From the NCBI RefSeq assembly GCF_041027365.1, contig NZ_JBFTEH010000004.1, positions 124,001 to 188,000 on the forward strand: a stretch of 64,000 nucleotides of DNA. Reading direction: 5' to 3'. Each line of letters starts with the position of its first letter. The stretch's first letter is position 1. Shown here in pieces: positions 1 through 7,868 of this stretch. The notes beneath the pieces were generated by a model that worked only from the letters and a program-made list of their open reading frames with translations, did not search any database and was not told the DNA's origin. This DNA is from VKMB-3413 sp041027365 (lineage in GTDB: Bacteria > Pseudomonadota > Alphaproteobacteria > Rhizobiales > Rhizobiaceae). The position numbers and the translations under genes are program-made.

Positions 1-647
1 TAGACGATCTCGGGCCAGACCGCGGCGACGGCGGCGGCCGTCGGCGTTTCCAGGAGGACCGCGCCGATCGCGGCGAGGAGGGCGGTGACCGCGAACTGGA
101 CGAAGGAGAGCATGTAGGGGCGGTTGCTGGAGCCGGAGAAGACGCCGACGAAGAGGATCTGCAGCGCCCAGAACAGCGCGCAGACGATCGTCCAGATGTC
201 GCCGGGGCCGAGCGCCGACAGGCTTCCGCCCCCGAGGAGCACGATGCCGCAGAAGGCCGCCAGCGCCGCCGGCCACACGACCCAGTGCGGCCGGTGCTTC
301 AGGAACAGTAGGGCGAGCACAGGCGTCAGCACGACATAGAGCCCGGTCAGGAAGCCCGAATTCGTCACCGTCGTCGTCACGATGCCGATCTGCTGGGTGA
401 TCGCGGCGACGAACAGCGCGGCCCCGATCAGCAGGAAGCCGCCGAGCGTCGCGCGCGGGAGCGGCCTCGCGGCGCGGCGGCTCTCGAACCAGGCGAAGGG
501 CAGGAGCGTCAGCGCCGCGAGCGCGAAGCGCACCGCGACGAAGGTCCAGGGACCGAGCGCGCCCATGGCGGTGGACTGTGCGACGAAGCCCATGCCCCAG
601 ACAGCACCGGCGAGGAGCAGGAGAAAGTTGGCGCGAAGACGGGACAG
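1..647 (-). CDS. EamA/DMT-family permease, C-terminus cut by window edge
   Basis: Reading the minus strand gives about 215 residues of a drug/metabolite-transporter type membrane protein that continues past base 1. The frame shows an N-terminal hydrophobic helix followed by WGMGFVAQSTAM, then alternating hydrophobic helices and the typical TNSGFLTGLYVVLTP stretch of EamA exporters. The family exports amino acids, metabolites or drugs across the inner membrane; the substrate cannot be told. No ATG, GTG or TTG lies in frame between the upstream in-frame stop (about 798) and the first helix. The best start is CTG at 647-645, giving (M)SRLRANFLLLLAG, with a weak GAGA element just upstream. The product family is clear, the start is not. 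Confidence 0.75.
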   Translation of the reverse strand, partial: MSRLRANFLLLLAGAVWGMGFVAQSTAMGALGPWTFVAVRFALAALTLLPFAWFESRRAARPLPRATLGGFLLIGAALFVAAITQQIGIVTTTVTNSGFLTGLYVVLTPVLALLFLKHRPHWVVWPAALAAFCGIVLLGGGSLSALGPGDIWTIVCALFWALQILFVGVFSGSSNRPYMLSFVQFAVTALLAAIGAVLLETPTAAAVAAVWPEIV

Positions 648-832
648 GAGAGTTCTCGGCGGCTGAGAGATCGGGAGGCGGATGAACCGGCAGCAGGGGC
701 GTCGGCGGTCTGTCGAGCGCGTCCGCGGCGGGCCGGTGTCTGCGGTTCGTCCGGCTCGTAGCAGAGCAGCCGAGCGTCTGGCCAGAGCTGCCGTGCGTCA
801 GGTCGCCGGCGAATGGCGGGCAGACCCCGTCG

Positions 833-1357
833 TCATCCGGACGGCGCTGGCTGACCGTCGCCGAGCCGCGCGATCCAGGCCTCGAGCCGCGCCCTGTTGG
901 CGCCGAAGTCGCCCCGGCCGAGCAGCGAGCGGGAATAGAGGCGGAGCCCGGTGCCATCCGGCGAAGCGACGGCTTCGGCGTCGACGGTATCGGGAAATTG
1001 CAACAGTTTCGTGCGGGCGACGTAGCGGCGATAGTTCGGCCGCGACCGGTTGTCGACGCGGGCGACGTTCCCGTCGTGAAGCGCGGCGCGGTCGAGCCGG
1101 TACATCAGTGCGGCGGGCGCTGCGGAGTAGGCCGGAAGCGTCAGGTCCACCGTCAGCCCCCGGCAGAGGCCCGGCGAGCAGGCGAGGGCGTCGTTCGGCA
1201 CGCTGCGGCGCGTCAGTGCAGCGAAGTCAACCGGCCCCTGGTCGGCGGGCCCGCCGATCCATTCCCAGACGCGGGAAGGTCCGATCACGAGGAAGCCGCC
1301 CGACACGATGGCGCCGGCGAGAACCAAGAGGACAAGGATTCGCAGAAGCGTTCGCAT
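833..1357 (-). CDS. DUF1499 family membrane-anchored protein
   Basis: A 174-residue protein with one N-terminal hydrophobic helix (about residues 5-27), followed by a soluble domain containing the SVPNDALACSPGLC segment and the C-terminal LRLYSRSLLGRGDFGANR segment typical of DUF1499. Members of this family are common in alphaproteobacteria and have no firmly assigned function; the helix suggests anchoring in the inner membrane or export. The start ATG lies three bases after the stop of a possible 47-residue upstream reading frame, so the two may be co-transcribed. It is divergent from the MscS gene on the other strand. Confidence 0.8.
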   Translation of the reverse strand: MRTLLRILVLLVLAGAIVSGGFLVIGPSRVWEWIGGPADQGPVDFAALTRRSVPNDALACSPGLCRGLTVDLTLPAYSAAPAALMYRLDRAALHDGNVARVDNRSRPNYRRYVARTKLLQFPDTVDAEAVASPDGTGLRLYSRSLLGRGDFGANRARLEAWIARLGDGQPAPSG

Positions 1358-1360
1358 CGC

Positions 1361-1504
1361 CTAGCAATCGTCATCGTCGGGCTTCTCCGCAAGAGCCGGA
1401 TGGCGCGCGAGCCACATCCGGGACAGGAGGCAAACGACCGGGGAGCGCATCCGTTGCGGGGAAGACCCCGGCGAGGCCGGCCCTGCGACCTCTTCGCGCC
1501 CCAT
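1361..1504 (-). CDS. possible 47-residue small protein upstream of the DUF1499 gene
   Basis: Short frame starting at ATG 1504-1502 with a well-placed GGGAG Shine-Dalgarno element six bases before it, and ending TAG three bases before the DUF1499 start codon. The product begins MGREEVAGPASPG and ends with the acidic tail KPDDDDC. I recognise no family. The ribosome-binding site and tight spacing suggest translation, either as a small protein or as a coupling leader, but a chance frame in GC-rich DNA is possible. An in-frame TTG at 1546 would extend it to 61 residues without a clear binding site. Confidence 0.3.
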   Translation of the reverse strand: MGREEVAGPASPGSSPQRMRSPVVCLLSRMWLARHPALAEKPDDDDC

Positions 1505-1608
1505 CGTCGTCTCCCGCAACCAATTCTCCTCGCGTGGCATTCCCAAACGGCCGCGCCGGGGGAGCGGCGCAGCCTCGCTAAGTTCCGGACCGCAGCATCG
1601 GAGAGTTC

Positions 1609-2649
1609 ATGGCTCAAGCATTCGCGCAAGGGGCAAAGCCGGCCCCCGGGGCGCCGCATACGGTCGACCAGGCGGTCAATCTGAATCCGGCCTACGCCCT
1701 GTCGAAGGTGGAGAGCTGGGTCGTCGGCTTTCAGAAGCTCCTGCCGAACATCGCCGTCGCCATCGTGGTCCTCGCGCTGATCTGCCTTGCCGGCTGGCTG
1801 GTGAACCGCGGCTTCCGCCGCTGGGCGAGACGCCGCAACCGCGACAATCTCGGCGAGGTGCTCGGCTCCTTCCTGCAGTGGATCATCATCCTCTTCGGCG
1901 TACTCGTCGCGCTGACGATCGTCATCCCCTCGCTCAACCCGGCCGATCTTCTCGCCGGCCTCGGCGTCGGGTCGGTGGCGATCGGCTTTGCCTTCAAGGA
2001 CATCCTGCAGAACTGGCTGGCCGGCCTCCTGCTCCTGATCCGCCAGCCCTTCCATGTCGGGGACCAGATCGTCGTCAACGGCTATGAGGGGACGGTCGAC
2101 TGGATCGAGACCCGCGCGACCATCATCACGACCTACGACCGCCGCCGGGTGATCATCCCGAATGCCGACGTCTATTCCAACGCCGTCACCGTCAACACCG
2201 CCCATACCGTGCGGCGCTCGCAATACGACATCGGCATCGGCTACGGCGACCGGATCGACCATGCGCGCGAGGCGATCCTTTCGGCGCTCGCCGAGACACC
2301 GGGCGTCGAGGCAGATCCGCAGGCGGAGGTGCTGGTCTCCGACCTCGCCGCCTCCTGGGTGACGCTGCGGGCGCGCTGGTGGACGAACTCCAAGCGCACC
2401 GACGTCGTCCACACCCAGGCCGCGGCGCTGGAGCGGATCAAGGCGGCGCTGGACGCGGCCGGCATCGACATGCCGTTCGAGACGCAGGTGCATCTCTTCC
2501 ACGACCAGACCGAGGAGACCGACGGCATGCGCGGTCGCCAGCGCGAAGGCTGGCCGAAGCGGCCTCAAGGGGAGCAGCCCCGTCCGGCCCGCCTCGCCGA
2601 CCGCAGCGACCAGGGCCGGATCGCGGAAGGTCGGTCGCCGGCTGCCTGA
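1609..2649 (+). CDS. MscS-family mechanosensitive ion channel
   Basis: A 346-residue small-conductance mechanosensitive channel. Three hydrophobic helices (about residues 45-70, 85-108 and 112-145) precede the beta domain. The pore helix reads LGVGSVAIGFAFKDILQNWL, the classical MscS TM3, followed by IRQPFHVGDQIVVNGYEGTV of the MscS beta domain and then the alpha/beta cytoplasmic domain. Such channels release solutes on hypo-osmotic shock. The last 40 or so residues are charged and low-complexity. It stands alone, divergent from the DUF1499 gene, and the next gene downstream is an unrelated hydrolase. Confidence 0.93.
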   Translation: MAQAFAQGAKPAPGAPHTVDQAVNLNPAYALSKVESWVVGFQKLLPNIAVAIVVLALICLAGWLVNRGFRRWARRRNRDNLGEVLGSFLQWIIILFGVLVALTIVIPSLNPADLLAGLGVGSVAIGFAFKDILQNWLAGLLLLIRQPFHVGDQIVVNGYEGTVDWIETRATIITTYDRRRVIIPNADVYSNAVTVNTAHTVRRSQYDIGIGYGDRIDHAREAILSALAETPGVEADPQAEVLVSDLAASWVTLRARWWTNSKRTDVVHTQAAALERIKAALDAAGIDMPFETQVHLFHDQTEETDGMRGRQREGWPKRPQGEQPRPARLADRSDQGRIAEGRSPAA

Positions 2650-2715
2650 ATTCTGAAGCGGCGTCCGGAACTGCCGGCAGGGCCGCCGGTTGCTGGCCAG
2701 CCAAGGAGGTTCCGC

Positions 2716-3576
2716 ATGCCAGACCAGATCCCGCTCAGCAGCGACGCCCGCGCCGAGGAAACCGTCGAGGACGGCCTGCACGAGATCGCCCCGGACATCG
2801 CCTATCGCCGGCTGGTGTTCGTCAACATCGTGTTCTTCGGCCGCCCCGATGCCGGCGACCGCGGCTTCGTGCTGATCGACACCGGCATTCCCGGCACGCG
2901 CGCCGACATCGTCGCGTCCGCCGAGGCTCGCTTCGGCAAGGGCGCGCGGCCCTCGGCGATCATCCTGACGCATGGCCATTTCGATCACGTCGGCGATCTG
3001 CGGGCGCTGGCAGAGGAATGGGACGTGCCGGTCTATGCCCACCCGATGGAGCGGCCCTTTCTCGACGGGAGCCGGCCCTACGCGCCGCCGGACACCAAGG
3101 CCGGCGGCGGCATCATGCCGAAGCTTTCGCCGCTGTTCCCTCGCGGCCCGACCGACATCTCGGACCGGCTGAGGACGCTGCCGGAGGACGGCAGCGTGCC
3201 GGGCATGCCGGGCTGGCGCTGGCTGCACACGCCGGGTCACGCGCCGGGTCATGTGAGCTTCTGGCATGCGGACAGCAGGACGCTGATCGCGGGCGACGCC
3301 ATCGTCACGACGGGCCAGGAATCGGCCTACGAGACCGCGGCCCAGAAGCCGGAGATGCACGGGCCGCCGGCCTATTTCACCCCGGACTGGGCCAGCGCAC
3401 GCGCCTCGGTGCAGACGATCGCCGGGCTGAAGCCCGAACTGGTCGTCACCGGCCACGGCCGCGCGATGCAGGGGCCCGAGATGCAGGCTGCCCTGCAAAA
3501 CCTCGCCGAGAACTTCGACGAGATCGCCGTGCCGAAGGGCGGACGCTATCCCGACACGGCGGCCGGCGGCAACTGA
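2716..3576 (+). CDS. MBL-fold metallo-hydrolase
   Basis: A 286-residue metallo-beta-lactamase-fold hydrolase. The metal-binding motif THGHFDHVGD is at about residues 85-94. Further ligands are visible as the His of HTPGHAPGHVSFW, the Asp of LIAGDAIVTT and the His of VVTGHGRAMQ. These make a dinuclear metal site very likely. The family includes thioesterases, lactonases and glyoxalase-II-like enzymes; nothing in the sequence fixes the substrate. There is no signal peptide, so it is cytoplasmic. A GGAGG element lies just upstream of the ATG. It is convergent with the glutathione transferase gene. Confidence 0.88.
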   Translation: MPDQIPLSSDARAEETVEDGLHEIAPDIAYRRLVFVNIVFFGRPDAGDRGFVLIDTGIPGTRADIVASAEARFGKGARPSAIILTHGHFDHVGDLRALAEEWDVPVYAHPMERPFLDGSRPYAPPDTKAGGGIMPKLSPLFPRGPTDISDRLRTLPEDGSVPGMPGWRWLHTPGHAPGHVSFWHADSRTLIAGDAIVTTGQESAYETAAQKPEMHGPPAYFTPDWASARASVQTIAGLKPELVVTGHGRAMQGPEMQAALQNLAENFDEIAVPKGGRYPDTAAGGN

Positions 3577-3667
3577 CAGCCACGGCCTGCGGAGCCTCGG
3601 GCCGCCGCCCGCGATCTGCGGCTGACAGCAGGGGAAGCCGTAAGCGCCGTCCCGAAGGGCAGAGGTC

Positions 3668-4285
3668 TCAGTCCTCCGGCAGCCAGGTGATCGGCCGGTA
3701 GCCGGGTAGGGTCGCGACCCGGCCCAGCCAGGCGCGGATGCCGGGATAGGGCTGGAGATCATAGCCGCCCTGCGGGCCGAGATGGGTATAGGCGTAGAGC
3801 GCGATGTCGGCGAGGCTCGCTCGGTCCCCGGCCAGCCAGTCCGCCTGCGACAGCCGGTGCTCCATGACGCGGAACGCCTTCTCGCCGCCGGCGAGCGTCT
3901 CGGCCAGCCGCCCCGGCGTCGCCTTGTCCTTCAGGTGCGGATAGATCATCAGCGAGCGGCGCACGGCGACATGGGGCTCGTGGCTGTACTGCTCGAAGAA
4001 CATCCAGCCCAGCATTTCGGCGCGGGTGAAGGCGTCCTCCGGCACGAAGCGGCTGCCCTCGCCGAGAAAGGCGAGGATGGCATTCGATTCCGGCAGAGTC
4101 CGCCCGTCGTCCAGCTCCAGCAGCGGCACCTTGCCGTTCGGGGTCTTGGCGAGGAAGCCCGGCTGTCTGGTGCCGCCGTCGATCGTCGACACCTCCACAT
4201 GCCGGAAGCGCCGCCCGAGAAGCGCTATCAACAGCCGCGGCTTGTAGCAGTTGCCGGAGTCGGACATTCCGTAGATCGTGACCAT
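3668..4285 (-). CDS. glutathione S-transferase family protein
   Basis: A 205-residue cytosolic GST. The N-terminal thioredoxin-like domain starts MVTIYGMSDSGNCYKPRL, which places the Ser/Cys near the glutathione site, and includes NGKVPLLELDDG followed by LPESNAILAFLGEG, the conserved cis-Pro and Glu-Ser glutathione-binding elements. A helical C-terminal domain follows, with LSQADWLAGDRASLADIALYA matching the GST N-capping motif. I chose the ATG at 4285 because a GGGAG element sits just upstream; the frame stays open further upstream but that part is unlike GSTs. Role is probably detoxification or thiol conjugation; the substrate is unknown. Confidence 0.9.
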   Translation of the reverse strand: MVTIYGMSDSGNCYKPRLLIALLGRRFRHVEVSTIDGGTRQPGFLAKTPNGKVPLLELDDGRTLPESNAILAFLGEGSRFVPEDAFTRAEMLGWMFFEQYSHEPHVAVRRSLMIYPHLKDKATPGRLAETLAGGEKAFRVMEHRLSQADWLAGDRASLADIALYAYTHLGPQGGYDLQPYPGIRAWLGRVATLPGYRPITWLPED

Positions 4286-4574
4286 GCGGGCTCCCGTTTT
4301 CGATGGCGCCAGTCTGGTGAGGAGCCGCCCCGCCGTCCAATGCAATTTGCGGCGGCGGTCCATCAATCTCCTTGATGTCCGGGATCGCAGCCCCGCCTCG
4401 CCGGCGTGTTCTGCCGGCCGTTGCCGCGCGGGTCCTCCAGCCGCCGCCCGCCGCCGGAACATCGTGAAGCGGCGCGTCTGTTCTTGCGCGTGGGAAAGGA
4501 CGGTTCTAGGGTCCCGCCCGCCTGAACGGGCTTGAAACCTTCAGGCACTTCTTGAGAACCGGAGCATGAGACCC

Positions 4575-5777
4575 ATGGCATTCCTTGCCGACGCCCTCGA
4601 CCGCGTGAAGCCGTCCGCCACCATCGCCGTTTCGCAGAAAGCGCGCGAGCTGAAGGCGAAAGGCCGCGACGTCATCGGCCTCGGCGCGGGCGAGCCGGAC
4701 TTCGATACGCCGGACAACATCAAGAAGGCGGCGATCGACGCGATCAACCGCGGCGAGACGAAGTACACACCGGTCTCCGGCATTCCGGAGCTGCGCCAGG
4801 CGATCTCGGCGAAGTTCAAGCGGGAGAACCGGCTCGACTACAAGCCGGAGCAGACCATCGTCGGCACCGGCGGCAAGCAGATCCTGTTCAACGCCTTCAT
4901 GGCGACGCTGAACCCCGGCGACGAGGTGATCATCCCGGCACCGTACTGGGTCAGCTATCCCGAGATGGTGGCGATCTGCAACGGCGTGTCGGTGTTCGTC
5001 GAGACCAAGATCGCCGACAACTTCAAGCTGACTCCGCAGGCGCTGGAAGCGGCGATCACGCCGAAGACCAAGTGGTTCCTGTTCAATTCGCCGTCCAACC
5101 CCTCGGGCGCGGCCTATACGCATGACGAGCTGAAGGCGCTGACCGACGTCCTGATGCGCCACCCGCAGGTCTGGGTGATGACCGACGACATGTACGAGCA
5201 TCTCGTCTACGGCGACTTCACCTTCGCCACGCCCGCCGAGGTCGAGCCGGCGCTCTACGACCGCACGCTGACGATCAACGGCGTCTCCAAGGCCTATGCG
5301 ATGACCGGCTGGCGCATCGGCTATGCCGGCGGGCCGCTGCCGCTGATCAAGGCGATGGACATGATCCAGGGCCAGCAGACGTCGGGCGCCTGCTCGATCG
5401 CCCAGTGGGCGGCCGTCGAGGCGCTGAACGGCCCGCAGGACTTCATCGCGAAGAACCGGGAGATCTTCCAGGGCCGCCGCGATCTCGTCGTCGGCATGCT
5501 GAACCAGGCGCGCGGCATCGAGTGCCCGTCGCCGGAGGGCGCGTTCTACGTCTACCCGTCCTGCAAGGGGCTGATCGGCAAGACGGCGCCGTCCGGCAAG
5601 GTGATCGAGACCGACCAGGACTTCGTCACCGAACTGCTCGAAGCCGAGGGCGTGGCGGTGGTGCACGGCTCGGCCTTCGGCCTCGGCCCGAACTTCCGCA
5701 TCTCCTACGCGACCTCCGAGGCGCTTCTCGAAGAGGCCTGCGCCCGCATCCAGCGCTTCTGCGGCAGCCTCGACTGA
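4575..5777 (+). CDS. aatA: pyridoxal-phosphate aspartate aminotransferase (class I)
   Basis: A 400-residue fold-type I aminotransferase that interconverts aspartate and 2-oxoglutarate with oxaloacetate and glutamate in the cytoplasm. The Schiff-base lysine is K239 in NGVSKAYAMTGWR. The FNSPSNPSGAAYT segment, the PLP-phosphate region GTGGKQILFNAF and the carboxylate-binding Arg in FRISYATSE are all present. The length matches the bacterial I-gamma aspartate/prephenate aminotransferase group. I prefer ATG 4575, since family members start MAFLADAL, over the in-frame ATG at 4566, which is too close to the GGAG element. The exact amino-acid preference, including possible prephenate activity, cannot be told from sequence. 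Confidence 0.93.
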   Translation: MAFLADALDRVKPSATIAVSQKARELKAKGRDVIGLGAGEPDFDTPDNIKKAAIDAINRGETKYTPVSGIPELRQAISAKFKRENRLDYKPEQTIVGTGGKQILFNAFMATLNPGDEVIIPAPYWVSYPEMVAICNGVSVFVETKIADNFKLTPQALEAAITPKTKWFLFNSPSNPSGAAYTHDELKALTDVLMRHPQVWVMTDDMYEHLVYGDFTFATPAEVEPALYDRTLTINGVSKAYAMTGWRIGYAGGPLPLIKAMDMIQGQQTSGACSIAQWAAVEALNGPQDFIAKNREIFQGRRDLVVGMLNQARGIECPSPEGAFYVYPSCKGLIGKTAPSGKVIETDQDFVTELLEAEGVAVVHGSAFGLGPNFRISYATSEALLEEACARIQRFCGSLD

Positions 5778-5892
5778 GGGCTCTGCCTTCCTGGCCAGAT
5801 TATCGCGGGCGGTCCTCGGGCCGCCCGTTTGCGTTCGTGCGCTCTCGGATTCGGCGGCTGGCCGTGACGCCCGCTGGCTCCGGCCGACGGAG

Positions 5893-6030
5893 AACAAGAA
5901 AAAGGCCGGGCTCCGAAGAACCCGGCCGAAAGGGAAGGGGCTTTCGAAAAAGCAAACCCTTGGGAGGAAACAGCCGGAGAACCAATGGGAGGAGGTATCG
6001 ATCCGTCCGACTAGTTGAAGAACTAGCCGC
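5893..6030 (-). ncRNA. candidate AbcR/alpha-r15-type trans-acting small RNA
   Basis: In the 390-base gap after aatA the minus strand encodes, in order: a perfect small hairpin (CTAGTT/AACTAG at 6026-6011), a CCTCCC motif in a pyrimidine-rich stretch (5992-5987), a second CCTCCC (5967-5962), and a strong GC hairpin followed by a T tract (5927-5894). Two anti-Shine-Dalgarno CUCCC motifs before an intrinsic terminator is the known layout of the Hfq-dependent AbcR family of alphaproteobacteria, which represses ABC-transporter mRNAs. I saw no convincing coding frame. The 5' end is a guess from the first hairpin, and no clear promoter was found. Confidence 0.5.
5894..5927 (-). terminator. Rho-independent terminator of the sRNA candidate (or of mgtC)
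   Basis: A seven-pair GC stem (GGCCGGG at 5904-5910 with CCCGGCC at 5921-5927) has a ten-base loop and is followed on the minus strand by TTTTTCTTGTT. This is a textbook intrinsic terminator for leftward transcription. The same hairpin read rightward lacks a T tract, so it does not terminate aatA. Confidence 0.8.
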
Positions 6031-6170
6031 CGGCCGACCGCGGAGCAATTGCCGATCCGGTATGGCAGCCATGCGGAGAGGGAATAGCTATCGTCTATCG
6101 ACAGACGGGAATCGCTCCGGTTTTTCCGAATGCTTAATAGGAAATATCTATCGAAACGGCCCGTTCGCTT

Positions 6171-6620
6171 CTACTCCAGCAGCTTCACCAGCCGCAGGAC
6201 GATCAGCGTGATCACGACAGCGGCCGCGGCCAGCGCATATTCGCCGAGGCCGCAGCAGACCCCGACGGCGCCCACGAGCCAGAGCGAGGCTCCGGTCGTG
6301 AGCCCCTTCACCTCGCCGCCGCGTGACTGGATGATGACCCCGGCCGCGAGGAAGGCGATGCCGCTGGTGACTGCCGAGACGATGCGGATCGGATCCGCTC
6401 TGACGCCGGACCTGTCGGTGAAGCGCTGGATGATCACCGTCATCAGGATGGTGAAGAGGCAGGCGCCGATCCCGACAAGCATATGGGTCCTGAGGCCGGC
6501 GGAATGGTCGTGCCGCTCCCGCTCGAAGCCGATGGCGCCGGTGAGGACCGCCGCTGCCGCGAGGCTCCCGACCTCGTAGAGCAGGCCCCATCCGCCTTCG
6601 GTCCCCAACACACCGTCCAT
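6171..6620 (-). CDS. MgtC/SapB family membrane protein
   Basis: A 149-residue inner-membrane protein with four to five hydrophobic helices. The diagnostic MgtC/SapB motif GAIGFERERHDHSAGLRTHM is near residues 29-48, followed by RIVSAVTSGIAFLAAGVIIQ and GLTTGASLWLVGAVGVCCG, which closely match the family. It lacks the extra C-terminal soluble domain of Salmonella MgtC, so it is the short SapB-like form. In pathogens MgtC proteins bind and inhibit the F1Fo ATPase under low magnesium; the role in free-living methylotrophs is not settled. I took the ATG at 6620, since the frame upstream is Arg-rich and has no helix. Confidence 0.88.
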   Translation of the reverse strand: MDGVLGTEGGWGLLYEVGSLAAAAVLTGAIGFERERHDHSAGLRTHMLVGIGACLFTILMTVIIQRFTDRSGVRADPIRIVSAVTSGIAFLAAGVIIQSRGGEVKGLTTGASLWLVGAVGVCCGLGEYALAAAAVVITLIVLRLVKLLE

Positions 6621-6735
6621 GATCGCGCTCTGTGTTCCGCCCGTTCGCCGCCGCCGCCCGTGCGGGGCCATCGTTGCATGCGAAACTTGCGGCCGCCGCC
6701 GCATGTTCCCCCGGGTCTTCCTCCGGCCGTTCCGC

Positions 6736-7674
6736 CTATGGCGGCGCGAGGCGGTCGAGCCAGGCGAAGAGGCTGCCGACGCCGTTCCGTCGAAATTCCG
6801 GCGTCTCGTGCAGCGTCTCGTGCCGTGCGCCCTCGACGAGGGTCAGCGTCACATCCGCAAGGCCGGCTTTCCCCAGGCGGGCCTGAAGCCAGGTCATCGC
6901 CTTGCCGCCATCGGTGACCGGGTCGGCCGTGCCGCCGAGGAGATGCAGCGGCAGAGCCTTCGGCAGCATGGCGAGGCCCGCCTCCGATCCGCCCTGGAAG
7001 ATCAGTTGCAGGATGTCCTCCATCATCGAGACGCTCGGCGTGAAGCCGCAGAGCGGGTCGGCGAGATAGGCGTCGACGGCGGCGGGATCGTGCGACAGCC
7101 AGTCCGCCATCGTCCGCCGCGGCTCGATCGCCTTTCCCCACGCGTCGAAGGTGGCGCGCCGGATCAGCGCGCTCGGCACGTCCGAGCCCTTCAGCGCCTT
7201 TTCGATCCTGAGGGCGACACGGCCGACGCGTTCTTCCAGGCCGACGTCGAAGTTCGCGTTCCAGATCGCGGCGCCCGTAAGGTCCCGCCCATGCCGTTCG
7301 GCATAGTTCAGCGCGATCAGCCCGCCCATCGAATGGCCGAGGACGAAGACCGGCAGGCCGGGATGTCTCGCTTCGGCATGACGATGCACGGCGCGGCAGT
7401 CCGCCAGAACCCTGTCCGCGCCTCCGGCCTTGGCGAAGCGGCGCAAGGGGGCATCCGGCGCGACGGTCGAGCCGTGGCCGCGGTGGTCGTGTGCATAGAC
7501 GTGGAAGCCGGCATCTGCGAGTTCGCCAGCGAAGCGGCCATAGCGTCCGGCGTGCTCGGCAAGGCCATGAAAGAGGAGGAAGATGCCGCGGGCCGGACCG
7601 CGGGCCGATCGGGAATACAGATGCAATGCCGCGCCCGATCGGCTGTCCAAGGTCTCCTCGCGATCGAACGCCAC
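6736..7674 (-). CDS. alpha/beta hydrolase, monoacylglycerol lipase/lysophospholipase type
   Basis: A 312-residue Hydrolase_4 (PldB-like) enzyme. The oxyanion region FLLFHGLAEHAGRYG, the segment YAHDHRGHG, the nucleophile elbow VLGHSMGGLIAL with the catalytic Ser, the acid in GTADPVTDGG and the catalytic His near GARHETLHE form a complete triad. Such enzymes cleave monoacylglycerols or lysophospholipids in the cytoplasm or at the membrane. The start is GTG 7674, because a GGGGAGA element lies about five bases upstream; the open frame extends further but has no homologous look. It is divergent from the RNase T2 gene. Confidence 0.88.
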   Translation of the reverse strand: MAFDREETLDSRSGAALHLYSRSARGPARGIFLLFHGLAEHAGRYGRFAGELADAGFHVYAHDHRGHGSTVAPDAPLRRFAKAGGADRVLADCRAVHRHAEARHPGLPVFVLGHSMGGLIALNYAERHGRDLTGAAIWNANFDVGLEERVGRVALRIEKALKGSDVPSALIRRATFDAWGKAIEPRRTMADWLSHDPAAVDAYLADPLCGFTPSVSMMEDILQLIFQGGSEAGLAMLPKALPLHLLGGTADPVTDGGKAMTWLQARLGKAGLADVTLTLVEGARHETLHETPEFRRNGVGSLFAWLDRLAPP

Positions 7675-7868
7675 CGCATCTCTCCCCGTCTTCCCGATCG
7701 CCCGACAATAGCGTCGCGAACGGCGTGCGGGAAATGCGGCCGGTCCGGCGATCGCGCGAGCCGTGCACTCGTTGGTCTGAACCAGGCTGCGAATTCGGCT
7801 TGCGATGCAATCGTCACGCCGGCACGCTATCATCCGGAGAAAAAGGCCGGGGACGGCGGGAGGTTTTC

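Noticed and set aside
1285..3762. Very long open frame on the minus strand opposite the MscS and MBL genes
   Set aside because: The translation is Arg/Asp/His-rich and low in hydrophobic pattern, and it lies opposite two well-recognised genes; it is a GC-driven shadow.
5800..6072. 90-codon minus-strand frame in the gap after aatA
   Set aside because: It runs through the terminator hairpin and CCTCCC motifs, has no recognised domain and no good ribosome-binding site; the RNA reading explains the structure better.
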